From Amphiura filiformis (taxonomy: Eukaryota; Echinodermata; Ophiuroidea; Amphilepidida; Amphiuridae), in assembly GCF_039555335.1 (NCBI RefSeq), contig NC_092646.1:35431380-35495379 (forward strand): 64,000 nucleotides of DNA. Direction: 5' to 3'. This document shows, in pieces, positions 24,242 through 34,960 of this stretch. The position numbers and the translations under genes were made by a program. How positions within the stretch are numbered: the first letter of the stretch is position 1; every line of letters starts with the position of its first letter. The notes beneath the pieces are model-generated. The model ran no database searches and was not told where the DNA came from. It saw only the letters and a program-made list of their open reading frames with translations.

Positions 24242-25428
24242 CTATGATTTCATACAAAGAGCAACTGGTTCATGGTAGCTGAAATGTGATGCTAACACTG
24301 ATGCATTATATTCTACAGGCATTGGCTTAATGTACACATGATCCAGCAGAGTTCCTTTAGCAGTGGTAGGAGAGGTTATCAATTGGTGATATGTCTGTAA
24401 TGCATTAATTGGTGGTTTCTTCAGTAGATCATGATTGAAATCGCCCAAAATAACAACATAATCAACATCTAGCATCTCTATCTGGGTGCACAAGTTGTTT
24501 AGCACATCGGAAAGAACTGTAATGCTGGTACTGACTGGCTTGTAGACTGTCATGATAACAATAGATGGGTTGGCATTGGTTCTTATAGCAAGAATATCAC
24601 ATTCATCTACTTCAAGTGGTAGTGCAGTAAATGAAACACTCTCATGAATATACATTGCAGTACCTCTGCCTTTAGCATGTTCAGGTTGTTTTCTCATGGC
24701 AACAAGTTGATATGCAGGTATTTCATAGTTACTCATGTTATGATCAGTACTCAACCATGTTTCTGATAGGGCTATGATATGAGCTTTCCTGATTTCAAAG
24801 TCACATTTGATATCATCAATGTGTTTGGGAAGACTTTGTACATTGTGATGAACTATTATAAATTGTTCTCTGTGATTGGTGTGCAGAATCGGGTTAGCAA
24901 CTGAAAGGTCACATGGTAACATATTTGATAAGTGCTGCTGAAGTGTTTCATTACAGAAAATTCTCTTTGGATCATAGTCTGAGAGATATAGACCAGTGAG
25001 GTGTGTGACACGACTAATTGCAACATAGGCCATGCATGCTTTTATTCCTTTCAACGAAATAACTGCTTGATCTGTTGACTGTCCTTGTACCTTGTGCATA
25101 GTGATTGCCCAGGCTAGTTTCAGTGGATATTGCTTCCGTATTCTAGTTTGATGGCCATATTCATCATGTATTTCAATGCTTTCTTTATGCGGTTTTATGA
25201 CAACACAGCTAGCATATTCATTTGGTAGAGGGCTTTTTGTCTTGCATTTGCACCACACTTTGCATTATCAAATTGTACATAGATAGCACTTGGTTGATTG
25301 TTTGCATCATCAGGTAGGATCGATTTGACTGTGCCAGTGACTCCATTGCAAAGACCGTCAGGTACATCTAGATTTGTTGTAAGCATTACTCTAGCTTCCA
25401 CTGCTAAGCATAGTTGAGATTGCAGCAC
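24242..25428 (-). pseudogene. Helentron protein part 4: helicase C-end and EEP endonuclease domain
   Basis: Two overlapping frames (25195-25428 and 24242-25258). The first has EARVMLTTNLDVPDGLCNGV, typical of the region before motif V. The second has [12 protein letters not shown] (motif V), [15 protein letters not shown] (motif VI) and then an endonuclease/exonuclease/phosphatase fold. Its recognisable points are [35 protein letters not shown] and LLDHVYI. The final SDH motif reads SYHEPV: the histidine is kept but the preceding aspartate is a tyrosine. Reading this as loss of activity is an inference. Confidence 0.9.
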
Positions 25429-26294
25429 TGTTTTACCAATTTCTTCAGACTTGTATGGTATTTTCCTGGTTTGACTTTGTCCTGCACGTTCTTTGATATC
25501 AAGAGCAAGGATGGTGGTTTTTGACTTGGAAGAGATTCTAGCATTGTTTGGTTATGTTTGTCAACATCTTTATTGAATGCATAGATATGAAGTGCTTCCT
25601 TTGGTGGAGTCAAATTTGTTTCAGATTCAAGTGTTCGTGACAAAAGCTTCCTATTATCATCTGGATTTATAGCATCACCTTTTTTTCTTGAACGTAAGCG
25701 ATTAAGAAGTTGTGCAAATTCAAGATCATCTTGTTGACGCATGATTTGTGTGAGTTCACAGACTTGGAAATTGTCAGTCCACATGTCATTCAATGGATTA
25801 TCATCAGGTACACATAATGAAGTGGAATTGATGGGTGGTATTTGATAGAAATCTCCGACAGCTAATACTGAAATATTGCCAAAGAATGCACGATCTGAAG
25901 CTCGCTTAATTTGCTGTAGTCTACCGTGAATGTATTGTAACTGCTTTTTGCTAACCATTGAGATCTCATCTATGATCAGTAACTGCAAGTGTTGCAACTT
26001 CGTACGCATAGTATTGAGTGACTCTTCTCTAAGTGGTTTGTAATCTTTAGTAGCATGGATACTGATATTCAGAGCAGAACAAATTGTTTGTCCTTCAACA
26101 TTGAAAGCAGCTGTGCCAAGGTGTGCAACAACCAGTACTGTCTTTTCTTGTTGTGTTTCACGTAAGGTGTCAAAGATTTTCTCTGCATGATATCTGATAC
26201 ATCTTGTTACATGAGATTTGCCTGTGCCAGCTCCACCAGTGAGAAATATTCTGAAAGGTTCTGGGTTTTCACCATTCATTTTTTCATACACCAT
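25404..26294 (-). pseudogene. Helentron protein part 3: Pif1-type helicase, motifs I-III
   Basis: This open frame has 296 codons. Walker A is FLTGGAGTGKSHV; motif Ia is VVAHLGTAAFNVEGQTI; Walker B is LLIIDEISMVS; motif III is VLAVGDFYQIPPI. The segment ELTQIMRQQDDLEFAQLLNRLR is standard for Helitron and Pif1 helicases. It unwinds DNA during rolling-circle transposition. The junctions to parts 2 and 4 are short frame overlaps. Confidence 0.93.
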
Positions 26295-27172
26295 TGGTGG
26301 ACATACTTGAAAAGCTGTAACTGTTTATCATTGAGAGCTCTGATCATTGATGCAACTTGGTCATCTGAGGGAACTGATCTTATTGTTTCAACTGGTGATC
26401 GATATAGGTTATCATTGCATTTGTTGGATGGATTTGCTTGCAATTCAGGAATTTCAATTTCATTGAAATCATCATCAGATTCATTGTTTAACATGATTTT
26501 GTCTTCAAGATCATCAAGACGTTGCTGTTCAGCTTGTGGTGCTAATGCAGCCCATGCATCTTCAAGATTATCATTTGCATTTTGCAATTCATTCCATGCA
26601 GTATCTATTTTGTCATTGATAGGTTCATATTTCTTCATGTTGTCTTTGATGACTTGTTTGACAGATTTCACACCTTCAGGTGTTCTAACACAACCAGTGT
26701 GATAGTACAATGCAAAGCTTTCAAAATCTTCTGGCTTGAGCTCAATGTTACGATGTGGCAAGTACATGCGTATGATGTTCATATAGTACTTTTCAGGATC
26801 TTTTTCAAGCTTTATCTTTGGATAGCGTACAATTGCAGGTTTGCCTACACGTTCTATTGCAATTCCAAGATCTCTGCCTAGATACTCAAGATCATACTTT
26901 CTGCTTGTATTTCTTGAACTTTCTTCCTCTTCATCCGATTCATCATTACTAGCTCTGTTTCCAGTTTTTGATGATGCAAAGCGAAACTTGGATGCAAATG
27001 TTGCCAAGCACATGTCATTGAAATTGGGCATGTCAGGTCTGCCATAATACTTTTCAAGCAAATTTGTCATCCATACTGGCTCTGTGGGGTCTTTATTTTG
27101 CATCAGAGATAGTGGCAGTGATATTCTTTGACCATCTGGATCTGTCTGTACAAAATGACTTCTCTTGTACAA
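26276..27172 (-). pseudogene. Helentron protein part 2: Rep-helicase linker
   Basis: This open frame has 298 codons and continues part 1 after a one-base frame change. It starts inside the conserved sequence that follows the Rep tyrosines (FVQTDPDGQRISLP), where most Helitrons have an NTxP-x-x-R segment. It contains a poly-acidic DESDEEEESS stretch and a region with LYYHTGCVRTPEGVKSVKQV. It ends with LNDKQLQLFKYVHQW, the usual lead-in to the Pif1-type helicase. Confidence 0.85.
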
Positions 27173-30100
27173 TCTTTCAAGTGCATGCTACATACTCTGT
27201 ATATACTTTCCATAACACTTAACTCTCGACTGTGTAGATATACATTTCCAATTTTTCTCAGCTCTGTAATAGCATCACTATTGTCTTGTCTGGCTTCTTT
27301 CTGTGCATTTTTCAACAGATCACCTACTTGACGTTCAGATTTGGTTAAATACGACATGATATATTTGATACAACTATAAGCATCAAGTACAAGTTGAATG
27401 TCCATATTGCCATTCCAAGCACGTATCAGGTGAGGATTGTAGTTATTGATCAAAACTGCTGCAGGTTTTCTTTTCAGATAGATGGTAGATCGTGATGCGA
27501 GTGTTAAAAGTGCCATTTCTAGTTCTGCTTGAGAAACATTTGCAGCATCAAAGATTTCAGTAACAGATGTCTTTTCTGTGATTTGTATATCTGGGTCAGT
27601 CAGAGTATCATGTATTTTCTGGATCAATTCTTTAGCTTCAATTGTTGCATCTGCCTCTCCTTGATCATCAAGTACATGTAATTCATCAGGAGTGTCATCA
27701 TTACTTTCATCTTCATTATCATCTGAATCATCATATGTATCTAGGTTTCTAGCTATGAAAGTTTGTTCTGAAGGTGGTTTTGGAAAGTTGAATCTACATG
27801 TTTTGCCTGTTTTGCGACAAGACTTGGTATGATTCTTGCTATGCATTTGGCATGATTTGACAATTTCATGGAGTTCTGGATCATCATCTTCAGATGGTAA
27901 TTCACATGATACATATTTGTCAACAAATTCAACAATGTCACAATCTGATACATCATATACATCAGGAGCATCTTCTACCCAAACTAGCATATGAATGTGT
28001 GGCCAACCTCTCTGCTGGAATTCTGTACGATAAAAATAGTCAACAACTTTGCCAATAGGTTCAGCAGGTGATTTAAGGATATCTTTGATGTACTTTTTTA
28101 CTCTGTGCTCAAACATTCTAGCAGGGGTTACTGTGTTTGAATAGATGTGTTCACAATGTGTATTCCAATCCATATCTTTGTGCTCTTCTGGTGTAAGAGG
28201 TTGTTTGCCTTGCTGTTCAAGAATTGCATTGTCAATTTCAATCCATCTACGGTCAGCAGCACTAAAGGTTAGAAACCATGTGGGAATGCCAATTTGTCGA
28301 ATCATTGCAAATAAATCTTTGAGAGTTGCATCCCAATAAGATGGTGTTCCTCTTATTTGTCTCAAATATCGAAATGCTGAATCTCTTTCAATCATTTGTT
28401 TGACTTGATCTTTGTCTGCAAGCATGTCAGGTGTGATCGCTTTTCCATCAGGAGTTTTGGTATGGCCTTGTCTCATAGCAATTGAAATCTGAGATGTTAT
28501 CATGTTCAATTCTGTGGCATATTGAGCAAAGAAAATATACTGTGGATCACTAGCAAAGCGAGTATCTGACGAAAAAAGATGTGCATTGAAATATCTGCTT
28601 GGAGAAACCTTTGGATTTCTTTGTTCTTTGTATGTATTCTTGCCATCAGGAAATTGAACTGGGAATGCTTCTGCTTCTACATTGAGAACACTGATAGGTC
28701 TGTTGCCTTCTGCAGGTGCAAGACTAAGTATGGAATCATCAAGGTGATCTGCCACATATTGTGTAAAGTCAACTGGCTGCAAACATGATATGAGTGGAAC
28801 CGATGTGTGAGTGATATCATCATCATTGTCACTGTCATTCTGATTTGTTTCACTGTTTTCCTCATTGACATTGGCATCATCATTTTCACTGTCATTATGA
28901 TCTGTTGCACAGTTTTCCTCATTGACATCGTCATGATCATTTTCACTGTTATTCTGATTAGTTTCACAGACTTCCTCATTTGCATTTTCAGATTGATCTT
29001 GATGTCTTGTATTATCAATCTCGGGTTCATGGGTTTCTGTGGATGCAGTTTCGGTTAAATCTTCATCTTTGTTTTCATCATTTCTATTATGCACTGATTC
29101 AGAAATGTCATCTTCAAGTTCAGAGTCACTTATATCCATATCAAAAGGTTCTTCAATTTCAGAGTCACTGATTTCCATATCAACAGGTTCTTCAAGTTCA
29201 TTTGTTATGATAGATGCAGTCGTACTAATAGTATCATTGATCTCATCATGGATATTTTCTGTTGCTATTTCTGAAGGTTCTTGTTGATCTGTGAGGTCTG
29301 CAATCTGATTTGGTTCCAAGTTAATAATATTGTCATTTTCTGATTCCAAGCTTTCAGTATGTTCAGTAGCTATGATTGGATCATTGTCAATTGCATCCAA
29401 TTGATTAGCATCTATATCAATGTCTTCAAACACTGGATTTATTTGCTTCAGTACATTGAGAGCTGTTCTGATCTTACTGGGACAAACTTGCTTGTACATA
29501 ACGTGACCTTTGTATTGCAATTTACGTTTCAGTTTGACTCGAACGATACTGTCATCATTGGGAAGACGTGGCAATGCTTTTGCTGTACTATCTACATCAG
29601 ATTTCACACAAACAACCTGACCATGGATACCTTTCTGACAACCTTTGTATAAAGGAACTAATTTCATGAAAGGAATCACAGGTGCAATCAAGTGTCTTTC
29701 AAGGATGTTAAGTTCTGACAATTCTGCAGGTTGTGGACACAGTTCTAGGTTATTGGCTTGTGATAAACGTGGCACTACATTCTGTTTGATGTTATTGTGA
29801 CATGTTTTACAAATCCATGCAACAGTTGGGAGTGTTTCATAAGTAGCATTGGATGGCAGTGCTGATAACAAGGTAGTTTTGTTATACTTTGCTTTGTTGA
29901 ATGATACAACTTGATTTCTGAATAATGAACGATTGCATATAAGACATGCGTAGATTGGCTTTTCATTTTTGATTTCAGTCTTAAATTTCAGAACAACCTT
30001 TGCAATGTCACTTCTAGAAGATTCGTGAGAGGTTTTAGTTTGTTGGATTTGTCTAGCTCTTCTTTCAGGTTCTTGATAGGCTTCTCTCCTTTGGTTCAAA

Positions 30101-30915
30101 ATTGCATCTCTATTTCTCAAGTAGTATATGCTCCTTTTAATCAACATCAAAGCTTTGTTTCTAATGTAATTCATCCTTTTCTTTTCCAGTATTGTATCAT
30201 TGTTTTTTGTGTAGTTCTCTTTTCTGGTTTTCAATATGGATGATCTGTTTGATTTGTAATAGCCTTTTTTGCTGTTCAGTATCAATGACTTGTTTGTTTT
30301 GTACCTGTCTTTTCTATTTTTCAGTACAGATGGTCTGTTTGAGCTATAGTGGTCTTTTTTATTTTTCAGTACAGATGGTCTGTTTGAGGTATAGTGGTCT
30401 TTTTTATTTTTCAGTACAGATGGTCTGTTTGAGGTATGGTGGTCTTTTCTATTTTTCAGTAAGGATGACCTGTTTGCCATGTAATGCGCTCTTCTCTTTT
30501 CTAGTATTCTCTCTTTGTGTTTGGCATAATATCTTTTACTCCTGGCTTGACATTTTGCTTTCTTAGTATCATATTCTCTCCAAAACGAACAACCTGGCTG
30601 ATCATTATCACTGGAATTATTTAATTTATTTGTAAACTTGCACTGCATGCCTGTAGTAAGGCCCATAATTTCTGATACACTTTGACCAGACTTGTCTTGA
30701 TCTATACATGGATTAGAAATAACACTTGGTACTGACCTTTCAATACTAGCTATAGTATGTAATGAACTTGTCTCATCTCTGTGTGCATCTCTGATAGCAT
30801 GTGTAGAAGGTTGATCTGTCGATTCAATTACAGAAAGAACATTCATTGACGTTTGATTTGCAGATTCATTGCATTTATTGTTTGATTGGCATTCTGTATC
30901 ACTTTCCTGACCCAA
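27103..30915 (-). pseudogene. Helentron protein part 1: DNA-binding region and Rep (HUH) nuclease
   Basis: This open frame has 1,270 codons. Residues about 120-290 hold tandem basic repeats of roughly 15 residues (KKDHYTSNRPSVLKN type), also seen as near-identical 45-bp DNA repeats at 30310-30470. Residues 310-400 have two CxxC pairs (CLIC, CKTC), followed by a DUF6570-like stretch (LNILERHLIAPVIPFMKL). Residues 530-740 are very acidic, with D/E/N repeats. A Helitron_like_N domain follows (TPSYWDATLKDLFAMIRQIG, TWFLTFSAADRRW). The HUH motif PHIHMLVW is near residue 972, and the tyrosine region YSCIKYIMSYLTK is near 1178. Rep would nick and join DNA strands for rolling-circle transposition. 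The frame is lost near 27152 at a short T run, read on the minus strand. Confidence 0.92.
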
Positions 30916-30929
30916 GGGACAGGAAGAAC

Positions 30930-31085
30930 CACTTCACGTTCATTCTTTGCTTGCGATTCAGTAAGGCATTCTGTAGGAATTTCTGTATCACGCACCTCAC
31001 CCGAAGGTACAGGAGGTATCACTTCACATTCATTCTTTGCTTGAGATTCTGTATGAGATTCTGTATGCAATTCTGTATCATCCTC
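30930..31085 (-). repeat. Direct repeats upstream of the Helentron start
   Basis: CATTCTTTGCTTGNGATTC and a TACAGGAGGT/GACAGGAAG word recur two to three times in 150 bases. On the minus strand they extend an open frame (ESQAKNEREV, ESQAKNECEV) next to the Helentron start, which could be a frameshifted N-terminal extension. Confidence 0.5.
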
Positions 31086-31139
31086 CTGAACCGAGGTTAC
31101 AGGAGGTTATAGAGGAAAGTGGTGAAGAACACCAAGCAA

Positions 31140-31580
31140 GTTAGAAAAAGGAATGTGGTGAAAGAACACCATGTAAGTTATGAATAGAAAGTGGTAAAAG
31201 AAAACCAGGCAAGTTAGGAAAAGAAAGTGGTGACATACCACCAGATAAGTTGAAAAGAAAGTGGTGAAATAACACCAGATAAGTTGGGAATAGAAAGTGG
31301 TGAAATAACACCAGATAAGTTGGGAAAAGAAAGTGGTGAAATAACACCAGATAAGTTGGGAAAAGAAAGTGGTGAAATAACACCAAATAAGTTGGGAAAA
31401 GAAAGTGGTGAAATAACACCAGATAAGTTGGGAAAAGAAAGTGGTGAAATAACACCAGATAAGTTGGGAAAAGAAAGTGGAGAAAAAATTCCATGTAAGT
31501 TAAGAAATTAAAAATGGTGTAAGAATGCCAGGTAAGTTAGGAAAAGAAAGTGGTGAAAGAACATTGGGTAAGTTAAGAGT
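31140..31580 (+). repeat. 36-bp minisatellite, GAAAGTGGTGAAATAACACC units
   Basis: Six near-perfect 36-bp units (31257-31475) are flanked by four to six diverged ones. Each unit reads GAAAGTGGTGAAATAACACC then AGATAAGTTGGGAAAA. The array lies on the 5' side of the Helentron coding region. Open frames of about 75 and 117 codons through it are repeat artefacts (12-residue period). Confidence 0.93.
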
Positions 31581-32100
31581 GGATCAATGAATATATTATG
31601 TATGGGGAGGAAGAGTATAACACAGCGATGGTACATTATTAAGATGACAAATAAGTGGATTAGTCATAAGAAATGGGATTCAAACACAGATAGAACAATG
31701 AGAACAAAATAGAGTACATGGGTAGTTGGATGTGAAATGGATTGGTTGGTTAACAGGTGCATCATTAAGGCAGTGTGAAATGTTTATTTGACATTGTCAA
31801 ATGTTTGAGCACATGTGGATAGGCGAGTGAATTAACGGATTACAAGTGGAAGAAGGTTAACCAGTGGGTAAAATGGAATATTATGGTGGTAAGATAGTGT
31901 TAGATGGGTGGATGATATACATTACCATTAATGTTGGTTTACAATAAGCAAAGTATAATTCATAATGTCCCGATTTCATCAACAATGAAGGATGTATTCG
32001 TCAGATATTGTTTGGTAAGTAGCGATGATAACCGGATTACCATAAACCAGGGTTGATCACATACAAAACATCAGATTGATATGAAAAAAAAACCAGAAAT
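31581..32100. other. Probable Helentron 5' flank or intron, unassigned
   Basis: AT-rich with GGATTRGT and GTTGGTT words; no coding signal. The Helentron 5' end should lie between here and the retroelement fragment that starts near 32105. Confidence 0.4.
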
Positions 32101-32104
32101 AAAC

Positions 32105-33755
32105 AAGTATATTAGTACCTTACGTTAACCATACCCTTCGAAACAAACATTGTTGATGCCCATCAGAGGAAACTCGACAATATGCAAGTCTTGTTAATGA
32201 TCTTACTGAAAAAGGGCTCAAAGTCAATATTCATGCTTTTGAAATTGGTAGTAGAGGTTACCTATCTCCTGAAAATACATCTACTCTTAAGGGCAGTGTA
32301 ATGGGAGAGAACATGGACCTTTTCGAGCTTCATTATTTCTGAATTGTATGTCCAAAGTATATAAAACTATATATTTTTGGAAAGGAAATGAGTCAAGGAA
32401 TCCCATGGTGACGTCAGATTTGTTAAAAAATCTCAAGTTTTTGAAAAAATCACAAAACTTTTTTACCCCAATTTTTTTTTGACAACTTAGAAAAAAATCC
32501 GTTCGAAGTAAAAATAATTCAGTTAGCTTTTCATGAAGAAGAGACCACGAACTTAGGGAAGGTTTTTTATTTTTTTTAAATTCGTCTCTTTTTTTTAATT
32601 ATTTAAAAAACATGTGAAAAATGCTATTTTGTCACTCTATTAAGCTAAAAATTGCACATAATGGTGTATATTTTTGTTTAAAACAAATATTTTGAAAAAT
32701 AAAAAACCTTCCCTAGACTTTGATGTACTCTAAAGGATAGTGCAAAAAGTTTACCCTTTGCTTGCATATTTTGGTTATCTTGTCACAAAAATCGCATAAT
32801 ATTGTCAAAAGTGAACTCTGAGAAATCGACGTTTTAGTAAAAAATGACAAAATTATGCACAAAACGTCCTTAAATTTTAAAACAGTAAGACTTTCACACT
32901 TGTAAAAGCTGTATCTGGTGCATGGTCTAAATATGCATCTTTTTTTTTTTTTGAATCTATAATCTCTGCTTTCAGTGCGCTAAAATTCAAAATAATTAAA
33001 AAATCTAAGTGGCATTTTGACTGCAAATTTTTGATTTGTTTACACCACATTTGCTGGCGTTAACAACATACCGAATGCGCCTTGACTGCGTTGTACATAC
33101 TGGCAGAGTTGCGCTTGCGTCTTGACAGCGAATCATGGCAGCGTAGTCACAATATTTCGCATTCAGCGCATTTCTGACTCATTATTTCCCGCCAATTTAC
33201 TAAGCTGTCTTGAGCCATGTGACTTTTTAGAGTTGAAAAGAGTGAAATAAATCAAGGAAAAAATACGAATAAATATTAGCAACTTGTATTTTATCAGTTT
33301 CAAGTGATAGAATACATCTTAGTGTTGATAAATATCAAAAAATCTCAAATTCGGTCGTGGACGAATGTGTCTTCCATTACTCTGGCCTTAAGTCACTTAT
33401 ACATCTCTCTGGTACAACTCAAACTTTTAAGAACGTTCGGAATAATCTTATGAAAATCGTCCTGTGCACATCTTTTAGTATATATTGTTCCAAATCCGAA
33501 CCATCATGGATTGGTCCACCACTGTTTAAACTATAATGTCTTTTAACATTTGTGTTTTTTTTAAAATATTTTATCTTGCCGGAGACTCGCTGGTCGGGTA
33601 TCTCCGTGTCCTAGATTTTACACTGCCAGTTTGTATTTCTATATGTATTTTATTGTTGCTATTTATTTTATTCATGTATTATTATTTGTCTTTGTATATG
33701 TAATTAATGAGAATAAACTGGCTGATTTAATAAAAATTAATAAAAAGGATTACTG
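32105..33755 (+). mobile_element. 3' end of a retroelement (reverse transcriptase ORF end and 3' UTR), interrupted
   Basis: On the plus strand 32115-32290 encodes LTIPFETNIVDAHQR and, after a one-base frame change, RQYASLVNDLTEKG and HAFEIGSRGYLS. This pattern (LTVPFE...AH..K..KY..L...G....EVGSRG) is familiar from the C-terminal end of invertebrate reverse-transcriptase proteins. The frame resumes at 33388 and runs to a TAA at 33534-33536. A 3' UTR follows with AATAAA at 33712 and an A-rich end near 33755. The class (LINE or other) is not certain. It is split by the TTAA-flanked element at 32287-33391. Confidence 0.7.
32287..33391. mobile_element. TTAA-flanked non-autonomous transposon inserted in the retroelement
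   Basis: TTAA is present at both borders. The terminal inverted repeats are GGGCAGTGTAATGGGAGA (left) and the reverse complement of TCTTCCATTACTCTGGCC (right), 15 of 18 positions alike. The body of about 1.1 kb is AT-rich without a meaningful open frame. With one TTAA removed, the two halves of the host reading frame stay in phase, so the boundaries are well supported. TTAA specificity fits piggyBac- or Kolobok-type transposases. Confidence 0.8.
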
Positions 33756-34044
33756 CAGATTACCTTTTGTTTAAAATATATTCATATAGTGCAGGGTAGG
33801 CCTACACCAGAATCTTACACAACACACATGTACAGTTGGTCTAGCATAGTTTGCTGTGAAAAGCTGAAACAAGACACAATACTTAAATAGAACCATAGAC
33901 CATTGTGTATAAACTTTAGAAACAATTTTTTTTCAAGAAGAGAGTGAGATAGAAAATCAGTCTGATGCCTTGAACCAAGGCTAATAAAAGCGAAGAGGAT
34001 TGGTGCATTTACAAATTTACTCTGTACTGGACTAAAAGTGATAC

Positions 34045-34114
34045 TTACCTTGCGTTTCTTCTCCTCTCGCTTCCTTCTTCTTTCATCTCTTTTCTTTCTG
34101 TCTTTCGAAGGCAT
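34045..34114 (-). other. Orphan exon-like segment: very basic 22-residue start and GT donor
   Basis: On the minus strand TTTTCAG|T precedes an ATG. The 22 codons are almost all charged (MPSKDRKKRDERRRKREEKK and onward) and end in AAG|GTAAGTATC, a strong donor. It does not fit any part of an OATP. It could be a first coding exon of another transcript, an exon of a transposon gene, or chance in a purine-rich repeat. No partner exon was found. Confidence 0.3.
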
Positions 34115-34960
34115 ACTGAAAACTTGAGAAATGATACAATATAAATTTGAAATGTGTTGTATTTGTAACAGGTCATGGTCAATACCCTCAGTACGCCAGT
34201 GACCATCCTCTATTGTTTTGTATTGTCATGCTAAAGGTCGATTGATAGATGTACATGTTTAATCACTTTATATCACTTGGATATATACCTTATTTACAAA
34301 AACCCAGTGTTAAAATTAGGCATGAATTTCTGATTTGTATCTAGGCCAAAAATTCGCCCGTGACCTTTTTTGGAATTAACTTTTTAGCGTTTCAAACTAA
34401 ATATAGTTTGCTAAAGAAAGATTTGCCCACCTCCAAGGCACATCGTGTGGATTACAGTTTTGTCAAAATATCTGTTTCGATTTTCAACTTTTTTCACTTG
34501 CTGAGCACTGCCAAAGTGTCCATCTCAGTACATGTACTTGATTTGTAATATAAATCCAGGGAAAATAATCGATATTTCTACTGTGGCTTGAAATATCCTC
34601 CATCCATGGGTACATTTGCGAGTTGATTGTAACAAAATGTAATCGGAATTGAAAAATGGTGCAATCAAAACTATGATATATAGCCCTTTAATTATGATAC
34701 ATGTGCTTAAGAAAGTTGAGAAATATTTTTCATTAGCGAATTATTTAAAGTCTGGAAATCAAAAATGTTAATGCCTCCACCATGGGGCGATTTAAATGTG
34801 TACATATCTTATAGCGCTAAAAGTCAGAGTGGTAAACAAACAAAAATATGGGCAAAAAAGTATTATAATAGTCACATAAATAAGATTCAAATAGTGTATA
34901 GGGAATTCCATAAACATGTAGAAAAGTTGCAACTTTCATAAAAGGCAGTCCCTGCAGATG
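34115..34960. other. Intron, no gene recognised
   Basis: AT-rich non-coding sequence leading into the satellite; nothing supported. Confidence 0.35.

Larger units (their letters stand above)
24242..30915 (-). mobile_element. Helentron (Helitron-superfamily) coding region, nearly complete
   Basis: A single protein of about 2,000 residues is spread over five overlapping open frames on the minus strand. It runs in the order: zinc-ribbon and DUF6570-like region, Helitron_like_N, HUH Rep nuclease, Pif1-type SF1 helicase, endonuclease/exonuclease/phosphatase domain. A C-terminal endonuclease fused to RepHel is the mark of Helentrons as opposed to classical Helitrons. The four frame breaks fall in short overlaps (about 27103-27172, 26276-26294, 25404-25428, 25195-25258), and the frames between them are long. 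The copy is therefore young but inactive as it stands. It lies in an SLCO intron in the same orientation as the host gene. The ends (TC-type start, 3' hairpin) could not be placed. Confidence 0.92.

Noticed and set aside
26187-26702. 171-codon plus-strand open frame
   Set aside because: It is antisense to the Helentron helicase and linker, which have clear motifs on the minus strand.
28579-30566. Plus-strand open frames opposite the Helentron Rep frame
   Set aside because: They are shadows of the biased coding strand (acidic and basic repeats) with no motif of their own.
31141-31511. Open frames of 117 and 75 codons
   Set aside because: They are 12-residue repeats from the 36-bp minisatellite.
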